Shown here: piece by piece, positions 1 to 7,692 of the stretch
Position numbering within the stretch: position 1 is the first letter of the stretch
Layout: each line of letters begins with the position of its first letter
Made by a program: the position numbers and the translations under genes
Source of the DNA: Roseibium limicola
Lineage (GTDB): Bacteria > Pseudomonadota > Alphaproteobacteria > Rhizobiales > Stappiaceae
Length of the DNA: 64,000 bases
Assembly: GCF_017313085.1 (NCBI RefSeq)
Contig: NZ_JAFLNF010000002.1
Location: 496,001 to 560,000, forward strand
Reading direction: 5' to 3'
Notes under the pieces: model-generated
The model's database searches: none
What the model saw: only the letters and a program-made list of their open reading frames with translations
Told to the model about the DNA's origin: nothing

Positions 1-5
1 GAGGC

Positions 6-506
6 ATGTGTTTGATCGGATCGTTTCAGAATACGTCCGCACGCAGGCTGTCAGCGAAACTCCGCAGTCTCTTCAGCAAGCCCCTCGGGCTTTTGGCGCT
101 CAGTATGATCGCCTTCGCTGCCGCCTCAGCAGTCAACGCTGCGCCAAATATTGACGGCCGCTGGCGAACGCCAGATAAAGCTGTGATCGACATTACTGCC
201 TGTGGCAGCAGCCCATGCGGCAAGCTCATCAGCTTTCGTCCTCTCGACGGCCAGAAGATGGACACCGCGCGCGACATTCGCCACCGTGACACGTCCAAGC
301 GCAGTCGCAAGCTCGTCGGGCTCACCGTTCTTTGGCAGCTGGCGCCGCACGGCAATCTGTGGCGGGGGCGAATCTATGACCCACGGCGGGGTTTCAGCGC
401 AGCGGCAACCCTTCGCCTCCTCTCTCCAGACCAGATGGAAGTCACCGGATGCGTCAGGGCCGTTTTGAAGATCTGTAAAAACGAAACATGGATCAAGCTG
501 AAATGA
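6..506 (+). CDS. Secreted DUF2147 family protein
   Basis: The 166-residue product has a positively charged N-terminus, then a hydrophobic stretch (about residues 28-45, LLALSMIAFAAASAVNA) that looks like a signal peptide ending at Ala-Ala-Pro. The rest matches the small DUF2147 domain: GRWRTPD near the start, a paired-Cys segment (TACGSSPCGKL) and a second Cys pair near the end (GCVRAVLKICKNETW). Members are exported proteins of unknown molecular function, often in the periplasm. The first ATG lies only 5 bases into the window, so a start further upstream cannot be excluded; an internal start just before the hydrophobic segment is also possible. The GNAT gene on the other strand converges on it. 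Confidence 0.8.
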   Translation: MCLIGSFQNTSARRLSAKLRSLFSKPLGLLALSMIAFAAASAVNAAPNIDGRWRTPDKAVIDITACGSSPCGKLISFRPLDGQKMDTARDIRHRDTSKRSRKLVGLTVLWQLAPHGNLWRGRIYDPRRGFSAAATLRLLSPDQMEVTGCVRAVLKICKNETWIKLK

Positions 507-528
507 CCAGGTCAAAGGTCATCGCTCT

Positions 529-1011
529 CTAAAGCAACTTCTTGAACCCAAGGTGGCTTTGCTCAAAGCCCAATCGATCATAGAACCGATGCGCGTCAAT
601 GCGAACCTTGTTGGATGTCAGTTGCAGAATACAGGCATTTGCGGCCCGGGCCAGTTCTTCGGCATGCGCCATCATCTGCCCGCCAATACCCATACCTCGA
701 CTGTCCGCCCGGGTGTGCACGCTCTCCACTTCAGCCCTTGGCCGGCCGTTGTAGGCCAGCCCTTTCAGAAAGTGGATCTGATAAGTGCCCAGCACCGTGC
801 CTTCAGCGTCGAGCGCCACAAAGACTTCCATTTCAGGTGCAGCCAGCATGGCCGCAAAGCTGTCTCGATAGGCATCTTTATCAAGACTGTCGCGACCCAC
901 CCTTGCGCCCGCTGCCCCGGCAGCCAGGAGCTCGAGAATCGCCAGCAAATGTTCAGGCCGCGCCTTGACGATTGATATTGAGCTACGCAGACACCCCTTT
1001 GACGGCCGCAT
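529..1011 (-). CDS. GNAT family N-acetyltransferase
   Basis: A 160-residue single-domain GNAT protein. The acetyl-CoA binding segment is visible in the second half: a beta-bulge region (VESVHTRADSRGMGIGG) carries the R-x-x-G-x-G type pyrophosphate loop, followed by a helix and the usual C-terminal FYDRLGFEQSHLGFKK end. The substrate cannot be predicted. I chose ATG at 1011 over the GTG two codons upstream because an AGGAG sequence lies nine bases before it. The gene is divergent from the histidine kinase downstream and convergent with the DUF2147 gene. Confidence 0.85.
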   Translation of the reverse strand: MRPSKGCLRSSISIVKARPEHLLAILELLAAGAAGARVGRDSLDKDAYRDSFAAMLAAPEMEVFVALDAEGTVLGTYQIHFLKGLAYNGRPRAEVESVHTRADSRGMGIGGQMMAHAEELARAANACILQLTSNKVRIDAHRFYDRLGFEQSHLGFKKLL

Positions 1012-1244
1012 TCTCACTCACTCCTGATTTGCTGAGCTTTTCGCCCGGCATGACATGTTTATTCGCGGAAAGAATATTTCTTAGCTCCTTATTCAATCTC
1101 GCGGGTGAAGATGCAGCTAGACTTTGCAATCAAATAAGCCATGATTCTAAGTTCTAGTCGTGCGCTCCTGATGCAGGAAGATGATGAGACCGTGGGCAGC
1201 GGAAAGATCTCGGAAGCGACCCTCCCAAGGCTGATGGTGAGAGA

Positions 1245-3164
1245 ATGGCGGACACAGTTTTCCTGAGAAAAGTGGCGAGCATGTCGATTGACGGCATCTA
1301 CGTCTATGATCTCGATCTGCAGACCAACGTCTATATCAATGAGCGATACCTGGAAATCACAGGCTATCGCATTGACGACCTCAACGCGATGTCATCCGAA
1401 GAATTTGGCGAACTGTTTCATCCCAGCGAACGCGAAGCCGTTTTCAACCATATCGACGAAGTGGTCAACAACGCCGAAGGGCGGGCAATCGAAATCCGGT
1501 ATCGATTTCGTCACAAGGAAGGTCATTGGATCTGGTGCCAGTCCCGCGATGCGGTGTTCACCCGAAACGCAGCTGGGCGCTGCACCCAGTTCATGGGCAG
1601 CTTCATAGATATCACCGACCTGATGGAGCGCGAGATGCGCGCCCGTGACCTCGGCATCATGATGGCTACAATGCTGGAAAACGCCAACACGGCCTGCCTT
1701 GTCCTGGATCTCGAAAATCAACTCCATGTCTTCAACGCAGCAGCTCAGAGGCTGTTTGATGCTCCCGCGATAGAGCTTCCCGCCCCCTTCAACTTGGAGC
1801 CTGTCTTTGCTGAACGCGAAAACCTGGGAGAGGTCGAAGACCCTCTTAAGCAAGCGCGCGAAGGGAAGTTCCACGATAATGAGCTTTATGCGCTTTACCC
1901 GGGCGGCGACAAGCCGCTGAAATATGTGCAACTCACCAGCATTCCGCTAGACGGAACTGACGGCAACCGTTTCCTAATCGCTATGCGTGACATCACCAGT
2001 GAGGAAGCGACCCGTCAGCAACGGGAACGCTCAGAGCGTCTGGACGCGCTCGGCCAGCTAACCGGTGGGATCGCCCATGACTTCAATAATGTCCTGGCCT
2101 CCATTCTTCCTTCTGTCCAGGTTGCCCACAGGCTGACAGACGATCCACAGATGCTGAAATTGCTCGGCATCATCGAAAGCTCGACCCAACGCGGTGCCCA
2201 GCTCGCCTGGCGCCTCCTTGCCTTTGCACGCCGTCAACCAATGACCGAAAGCGACGTGCGCGTTAGCGAGCTTTTGGAGAGTCTGAAAGAACTGGCAGAA
2301 AGCACAGTCGGCCGACAAGTCGAACTGCTTTGGGAAAAGGCTCCGGAGGACCTCCACGTCCACTGCGATGCAGCCCAACTGGAAAATGCCCTACTCAACC
2401 TCATCCTGAACGCCCGCGACGCTATTCTGGAAACGGGAAAAGGCAGCCAAATAACTGTTGCCTACCGCCTCTGCGATGCACTCAGCCACCCGGGGAAACT
2501 CGTCGAATTCTCCGTGACAGATGATGGTCCCGGCATGACCGAAGCCGTACAGGCGCGCGCCTTCGACCCCTTTTTCACCACCCGCTCCAACACCTCCGGA
2601 ACAGGTCTGGGACTGTCGACGGTCTATGGCTTTGCCAAACAGGCGGAAGGCAACGTCAAACTGTATTCGCAGAAAAATACCGGAACATCTGTGCGCCTGA
2701 CATTGCCAGCCATCAGCGATAGCGGCACGCAGGTTTCAAGCGACAAGCTCGAAGACAGGCAGGACTGGATCAAGGGCCACAACGCCAAGGTTCTGGTGGT
2801 GGAGGACGAGCCAGACCTGCTCCAGTCCGTAGTGGAGTCTCTCCGCCTGATGGAATATGTTCCTGTACCAGCTCTCAATGGCGAGCTGGCTCTGGCGGAA
2901 ATGGCCAAGCATCAGGACATCGCGCTGATGCTGACGGACATCATGATGCCAGGAGGGATGAACGGCTTCGAACTGGCGCTGGCAGCCCGCGAAATTCAGC
3001 CAGATCTGAAGATTGTCTACATGTCCGGCTATACTGGCTTCGTCAATGATGCGCGCCGCCATCCGGATGGCGACTTCCTGCAAAAACCTTGCGATATGAA
3101 TTCCCTGTCCCAGACCTTGCACCAGGCCTTGCTGGACCGAGAGAACCTCCTGGCTCGACTATGA
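1245..3164 (+). CDS. Hybrid sensor histidine kinase, PAS-PAS-HisKA-HATPase-REC
   Basis: A 639-residue cytoplasmic hybrid kinase with no membrane segments. Domain order: a PAS_3-type fold with PAC motif at about residues 6-125, a second PAS at about 140-250, a dimerisation/phosphoacceptor domain with His278 in GGIAHDFNN, an HATPase domain with an N box (LLNLILNARDA), G1 box (DDGPGM) and G2 box (GTGLGLSTV), and a C-terminal receiver with Asp565 in LTDIMMPG. The HDFNN form of the H box is typical of PAS hybrid kinases in alphaproteobacteria. The receiver probably takes phosphate from His278 and relays it onward. No response regulator or phosphotransfer protein is adjacent. The 3' end overlaps the convergent glycosyltransferase gene by 6 bases. 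Confidence 0.9.
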   Translation: MADTVFLRKVASMSIDGIYVYDLDLQTNVYINERYLEITGYRIDDLNAMSSEEFGELFHPSEREAVFNHIDEVVNNAEGRAIEIRYRFRHKEGHWIWCQSRDAVFTRNAAGRCTQFMGSFIDITDLMEREMRARDLGIMMATMLENANTACLVLDLENQLHVFNAAAQRLFDAPAIELPAPFNLEPVFAERENLGEVEDPLKQAREGKFHDNELYALYPGGDKPLKYVQLTSIPLDGTDGNRFLIAMRDITSEEATRQQRERSERLDALGQLTGGIAHDFNNVLASILPSVQVAHRLTDDPQMLKLLGIIESSTQRGAQLAWRLLAFARRQPMTESDVRVSELLESLKELAESTVGRQVELLWEKAPEDLHVHCDAAQLENALLNLILNARDAILETGKGSQITVAYRLCDALSHPGKLVEFSVTDDGPGMTEAVQARAFDPFFTTRSNTSGTGLGLSTVYGFAKQAEGNVKLYSQKNTGTSVRLTLPAISDSGTQVSSDKLEDRQDWIKGHNAKVLVVEDEPDLLQSVVESLRLMEYVPVPALNGELALAEMAKHQDIALMLTDIMMPGGMNGFELALAAREIQPDLKIVYMSGYTGFVNDARRHPDGDFLQKPCDMNSLSQTLHQALLDRENLLARL

Positions 3165-4766
3165 GCAAAGAGCCGCCTGAGGCGGCAGGCGCTTGACACC
3201 CCACCAGGTTGTTCGCCACCCCCGTGGCTTTAACAAATGCGGCCAGGCGCCGGTCAAATACAGTGCAGGACCGCCCTCACCCTGCGCTCCGACATCAAGA
3301 TGACCAAACACCTCACTGAAACGCTCTTCCGCTGAAGTTTCGGGGCTTGTCTCGCCTTCTTCCCAGACAAGCAGGCATGTGCGCTCACCGCTTTTTGGAA
3401 CCGGGGCCCAAAGCGACGCCGCCCATTCGGAATCCCGCACGACGGCCTTGGGAAAAAGCACCCGCAGGTTCCCTGCAGTGTAATCATCGGTTCCGATAAG
3501 AATTCCGTCCTCGGCGCCCATGGCAGCCAGAGGTTTCTGCAGATCCGCATAGGGCTTCATCTGGCGACACTTGCCACCGCAAGAGATCCGGTCCGGCGCC
3601 AGCAACCCTGGCACCCGAGCGATAAAGGCAATCGCCACCACAGCCAGAATGACCGCTGCAAAGCGGCGGCAGGAAGGCCCAAACGCTCCCCTCCAGTCAA
3701 ACCGTTGAAGATCGGCGAACAGAACGATCGGCAACAGCAAGAGCAACGGATGCATATGCCGCTCTTTCACATAGGTTGCACCGCTAATCACAATCAGAAC
3801 GGCAGTCAGCCCGATCACTACCAGAACCGTACGACCCAACAAACGGGCGACACCTCCCAGTGGTGCACGGACCTGACCGTCTGCCTCGGTAGGCCTAAAA
3901 ATCTGCCTGTAACGACGCCAGAAAACCAGCACCACGGCGGGCAGCAAGGGAACGGAGAACCCGACAAGCGACACACCTAGAAATCCAAGGCCCTTGCTGG
4001 CTCTCAAAAGATGGGAGACCTGCTGCCCCGTAACCCCCATCGTGTCCGCAGCTGACGCAATCAGCGTCTGGCCTCCGGAAACCATCCAGTAGAGATACGG
4101 CGCATAGACGACAACGGCGACAGTCAACGACAGGAGCAGGTACGCAGGCCGCAAACGACGTCGGAATTCAGCAAGGCTGATAGCAGCCAGGAGCAATCCC
4201 AGAAGAAACAACGGAAAGGAATGCTTGGCGAGAAGCCCTGCCCCGACCGCCAGCCCAAAGGCCGCATAGGCAACACGCTTGTCCCGTTCCAACGCCCAGA
4301 CAAACGTCAGAGCCGTCGCCGAACATGCCGTGACCAGGATCACCGTGTGAGTGACCCCTTCATGCAGGTTCCAGCCGAATTGAAAGAACAGGGAATAGGA
4401 AAACGTGCATAGGGCCGCCAGTCGGGCGTCCCCAAGTGTACGCCGCGCCAGCAGAAACAGAAACAGGGCACTGAGCGAAATGAGGCCATACTTCAGCAGC
4501 AGAAACGACCAGATGGTCGGGCCGGTGAGCTGCTGAACGCTCCAGAGCAACCACTCATAAAGCGGTGGCTGACGAAGTACGTAGCCCGGCTGCAAAGTCT
4601 GCACGAGAACATTTTCGAACATATCGTCCGTGCCGAGAACCGGCGACGCCAGCGCTCTCAACAGAAGGTGCGCGCCCCCCCAAGCGACGACCACCAACCA
4701 GACACCAAGCGGCGTTGCATAGGCTGGCCTCGCTCTAGTTGCGAAGTGTTGAGGTGAAGCATTCAT
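3159..4766 (-). CDS. GT39/ArnT-like membrane glycosyltransferase
   Basis: About 535 residues with roughly ten to twelve hydrophobic segments and a soluble C-terminal part. The first outside loop carries the acidic pair TDDMFEN and then RQPPLYEWLLW. This arrangement is that of the dolichyl-phosphate-mannose/ArnT superfamily (GT39/GT83), which transfers a sugar from a polyprenyl-phosphate carrier at the periplasmic face of the inner membrane. Acceptor and sugar are unknown; lipid A and cell-surface polysaccharide are candidates only by family. ATG 4766 is preferred to the GTG four codons upstream, although neither has a clear ribosome site. The gene is convergent with the hybrid kinase, overlapping it by 6 bases. 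Confidence 0.85.
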   Translation of the reverse strand: MNASPQHFATRARPAYATPLGVWLVVVAWGGAHLLLRALASPVLGTDDMFENVLVQTLQPGYVLRQPPLYEWLLWSVQQLTGPTIWSFLLLKYGLISLSALFLFLLARRTLGDARLAALCTFSYSLFFQFGWNLHEGVTHTVILVTACSATALTFVWALERDKRVAYAAFGLAVGAGLLAKHSFPLFLLGLLLAAISLAEFRRRLRPAYLLLSLTVAVVVYAPYLYWMVSGGQTLIASAADTMGVTGQQVSHLLRASKGLGFLGVSLVGFSVPLLPAVVLVFWRRYRQIFRPTEADGQVRAPLGGVARLLGRTVLVVIGLTAVLIVISGATYVKERHMHPLLLLLPIVLFADLQRFDWRGAFGPSCRRFAAVILAVVAIAFIARVPGLLAPDRISCGGKCRQMKPYADLQKPLAAMGAEDGILIGTDDYTAGNLRVLFPKAVVRDSEWAASLWAPVPKSGERTCLLVWEEGETSPETSAEERFSEVFGHLDVGAQGEGGPALYLTGAWPHLLKPRGWRTTWWGVKRLPPQAALCS

Positions 4767-5255
4767 GCTTAAAGTCACTTATAGATTCTTTGGTCCTTCG
4801 CAAGTGCCCGGTCTTCAAAACGCTCACGAAGAAACAAAAAGAGGCATACGTTTGCACGCCGTTTTTTCAGCAGGAAACTCAGGTGCGTGTCAAAATGCCC
4901 GCAGCTGTGGCCGCTCTGTCTGAAGCTACGTCTAGGAGAACTCGTTCGGCTTTTCATTCAACCTCTTGCGCAGCACAAAAACATTGCCCCACTGCAGCAG
5001 ATCCATGTTGCCGGTCTTCACCCCAATCTAGCAAGGGCGAGCACAGATAGGAGAGCGTCAGAAACAGGAAGCCGGCCAGGCCAACGCCACGCTGATGCCC
5101 CCTTCCAGCACCAGCCAGGTATTCTGGGTTTCGATCGATTTCGAGAAATCAAAGATCATTCGATTACAGCGAGCGAACAGACACAAAAAAGCCCCGCGGT
5201 CATCCACAGGGCTTTCGTGTTCGCATTCGGCAAAGGCCGCTTGGACCAAACCGGC
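4767..5255. other. Intergenic stretch with gatB terminator and a possible broken small ORF
   Basis: 489 bases between the glycosyltransferase and gatB, both minus strand. The gatB terminator sits at 5183-5218. Minus strand 5160-5059 reads as a short ORF (MIFDFSKSIETQNTWLVLEG...) that stops at 5058. A neighbouring frame continues with a hydrophobic stretch (AGFLFLTLSYLCSPLLDW), as if one single-membrane-span protein had been broken by a frameshift. I could not assign it to a family. Nothing else convincing is present. Confidence 0.3.
5183..5218 (-). terminator. Rho-independent terminator of gatB
   Basis: On the minus strand the sequence reads AAAGCCC, a loop, then GGGCTTTTTTG. This is a GC stem followed by a T run, about 40 bases past the gatB stop codon. 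Confidence 0.8.
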
Positions 5256-6740
5256 TTATTCGATACCGATCTTCTGCTTCAGCATGTCGCTGACCGCCTG
5301 AGGATTGGCCTTGCCCTTCGAAGCTTTCATCACCTGCCCAACAAACCAGCCCAACAGGCCCGGCTTTTCCTTGGCCTGCTCAGCTTTCGGACCGTTGGCT
5401 GCCAGGATCTCGTCGACGATTGCCTCAATAGCCCCCAGATCCGTGACCTGCTTCATGCCGCGATCCTCAACGACCTGCTCCGGATCACCACCTTCGGTCC
5501 AGATGATCTCGAACAGATCCTTGGCGATCTTGCCGGAAATCACATTTGCCTTGATCAGGTCGATGATCTTGCCAAGCTGATCGGCGGAGATCGGCGACTG
5601 CTCAAGCGGCAGGCCTTCCTTGTTCAGGCGACCGAACAGTTCGTTGATCAGCCAGTTCGCAGCAAGCTTTGCATCGCGGCCATCAGCGATCTTTTCAAAG
5701 AAATCGGCGGACTTCTTTTCCGCAACCAAAATGTCGGCGTCATAAGGCGACAGACCGAAATCGGTGATGAAGCGGTTCTTCTTCTCATCCGGTAGTTCCG
5801 GCAAATCCTTCGCCATTTCGTCGACAAAGGCTTGCGTGAACTCCAGCGGCAGAAGATCAGGATCCGGGAAATAGCGGTAATCGTGCGCTTCTTCCTTTGA
5901 GCGCATCGAACGGGTCTCGCCCTTCACCGAGTCGAACAGACGGGTTTCCTGATCGATGGATCCACCATCTTCCAGGATCGCCATTTGGCGTCGAGCTTCA
6001 TATTCGATGGCCTGACCAACGAAGCGGATCGAGTTGACGTTCTTGATCTCGCAGCGCGTACCGAAGCCCTCCCCCGGACGACGCACCGAGACATTGACGT
6101 CCGCACGCATCGAGCCTTGATCCATGTTGCCGTCGCAGGTCCCGAGATACCGCAGGATGATCCGCAGCTTCGTCAGATAGGCCTTGGCTTCGTCAGATGA
6201 GCGGATATCCGGCTTGGAAACGATCTCCATCAGCGCAACGCCAGAACGGTTCAGGTCGACGAAGGACATCGAGGGATGCTGGTCATGTAGGGACTTGCCC
6301 GCATCCTGCTCCAGATGCAGTCGCTCGACGCCAACTTCCACACGCTCGTCCGGCATGTCGAGGATGACGATACCTTCGCCGACAATCGGCTGCTGAAACT
6401 GAGAAATCTGATAGCCCTGAGGCAAATCCGGATAGAAATAGTTCTTCCGATCGAAAACGGACTTCAGGTTGATCGCCGCCTTCAGACCGAGACCGGTGCG
6501 GATCGCCTGACGCACGCACTCCTCGTTGATGACGGGCAGCATGCCAGGCATGGCCGCATCGACAAGGCTCACATTGTCGTTCGGATCCTTGCCGAATTCG
6601 GTCGACGCGCCTGAGAAAAGTTTGGCCTCGGAGGTGACCTGAGCGTGCACTTCCATGCCAATCACGATTTCCCAGTCGCCAGTCGCCCCTTTGAGGAATT
6701 TCTTCGGATCGGGGGTGCGTGCCTCGACAATCGTCGTCAT
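5256..6740 (-). CDS. gatB: Asp/Glu-tRNA(Asn/Gln) amidotransferase subunit B
   Basis: 494 residues, the usual GatB length. GatB binds mischarged Glu-tRNA(Gln) or Asp-tRNA(Asn), activates the aminoacyl carboxylate with ATP and accepts ammonia channelled from GatA. The N-terminal kinase-like cradle shows [40 protein letters not shown] and RCEIKNVNS. The C-terminal YqeY-like tail domain includes [19 protein letters not shown]. An AGGAT sequence precedes ATG 6740. In many relatives gatB lies near gatC-gatA; here they are about 10 kb away on the same strand. A terminator follows, so gatB is probably its own transcription unit. Confidence 0.98.
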   Translation of the reverse strand: MTTIVEARTPDPKKFLKGATGDWEIVIGMEVHAQVTSEAKLFSGASTEFGKDPNDNVSLVDAAMPGMLPVINEECVRQAIRTGLGLKAAINLKSVFDRKNYFYPDLPQGYQISQFQQPIVGEGIVILDMPDERVEVGVERLHLEQDAGKSLHDQHPSMSFVDLNRSGVALMEIVSKPDIRSSDEAKAYLTKLRIILRYLGTCDGNMDQGSMRADVNVSVRRPGEGFGTRCEIKNVNSIRFVGQAIEYEARRQMAILEDGGSIDQETRLFDSVKGETRSMRSKEEAHDYRYFPDPDLLPLEFTQAFVDEMAKDLPELPDEKKNRFITDFGLSPYDADILVAEKKSADFFEKIADGRDAKLAANWLINELFGRLNKEGLPLEQSPISADQLGKIIDLIKANVISGKIAKDLFEIIWTEGGDPEQVVEDRGMKQVTDLGAIEAIVDEILAANGPKAEQAKEKPGLLGWFVGQVMKASKGKANPQAVSDMLKQKIGIE

Positions 6741-7008
6741 GCGTCTAAAATCCTGTTCTTATTTGGTCCGGAAACCGCAAAGCCAGTTAAATGGCCAGAT
6801 GGAGGGTGTCCAGCCCATAGAATGTCTCAGGCCCTTGCCTAATCGGGAATTCTGGATCTCGCAAGAGTTTCGTGACCTTTCGACGGCTCTTGCGCACAAG
6901 ACCCGCCACTTCACTGCAGAAAACACCGCGCCACGATTTTAGACCTACTATTTCTCCGCTATCATCCCTGAACTTAATCCCGTCAGACACTTTTTGCGAG
7001 ATGAACCG

Positions 7009-7392
7009 ATGATCAACGGCCGATGCGACTGCGGCAAAGTTATGTTTGAGGTGCAAGCTGTTAGGGAGACGGTTACGGTCTGCCATTGCAGTCAATGCCG
7101 GCGCACAAGCGGTCATCTTTGGGCCAGCACACACGCTCCGTTCAAGGACCTGAAATTTACTGCTGACACCGGCCTTGAATGGTACCAATCATCCGACTTT
7201 GCCAAACGCGGTTTTTGCAAATTCTGTGGTTCAAGCCTGTTTTACCGCATGAACGATGAAGACGGCATTGGTATCGCCGCCGGCAGTCTGGACCTGCCAA
7301 CCGGCCTAGAGCTCGGCAAACACATCTTCGTCAAAGACAAGGGCGACTACTACCAGATCACCGACAAAGTGCCACAAATCGAAAGATACTAA
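7009..7392 (+). CDS. GFA family (glutathione-dependent formaldehyde-activating-like) protein
   Basis: About 127 residues with the zinc-binding cysteine pattern of the GFA/CENP-V fold: CDCG near the start, then CHCSQCRRTSG, and later FCKFCGSSLFY. The family is named for Gfa, which was proposed to speed glutathione-formaldehyde adduct formation, but most members have no proven reaction, so a formaldehyde role is only a family guess. A TTG five codons upstream could also start the ORF; I prefer ATG 7009 because family proteins begin just before the first CxC. It converges tail-to-tail with the flhB-like gene after 12 bases. Confidence 0.85.
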   Translation: MINGRCDCGKVMFEVQAVRETVTVCHCSQCRRTSGHLWASTHAPFKDLKFTADTGLEWYQSSDFAKRGFCKFCGSSLFYRMNDEDGIGIAAGSLDLPTGLELGKHIFVKDKGDYYQITDKVPQIERY

Positions 7393-7404
7393 AGCTAAAA
7401 ACCA

Positions 7405-7692
7405 TCAGGTTTCCGGCGGGTTTTGCGCTTTTCCTGTCTTGAGGATGAAGCCGATCAAAACCGCCACGGCCTGATACAGCTCCATCGGAATTTCCTCGTC
7501 GATCTCGATCTGTTGCAGCGCCTGGGCCATGATCGGGTCTTCCTCGATCGGTACACCGGCCTCGCGGGCCAGATCTTCAATTCTCTCGGCGACATGCCCG
7601 CGCCCCTTCGCCGTCACGATGGGCGCACTCTGCTTGTCGTAGGAAAGCGCTATCGCAAGTTTGTCAGCGGTTTTCTTCGGCTCTTTGCTCAT
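7405..7692 (-). CDS. FlhB C-terminal-like protein (EscU/YscU/FlhB cytoplasmic domain homologue)
   Basis: A 95-residue protein that aligns with the cytoplasmic C-terminal domain of FlhB (ALSYDKQSAPIVTAKGRG, then AREAGVPIEEDP and an LYQAVAVLIGFIL end). It has no transmembrane part, and the NPTH autocleavage site is absent: the protein begins at the position where FlhB continues after cleavage. Such free-standing proteins (FhlB type) are known beside fliK-like genes, and may stand in for the FlhB C-terminal fragment in export switching. It overlaps the upstream fliK-like gene by 4 bases (ATGA), so the two are almost certainly co-translated. Confidence 0.88.
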   Translation of the reverse strand: MSKEPKKTADKLAIALSYDKQSAPIVTAKGRGHVAERIEDLAREAGVPIEEDPIMAQALQQIEIDEEIPMELYQAVAVLIGFILKTGKAQNPPET

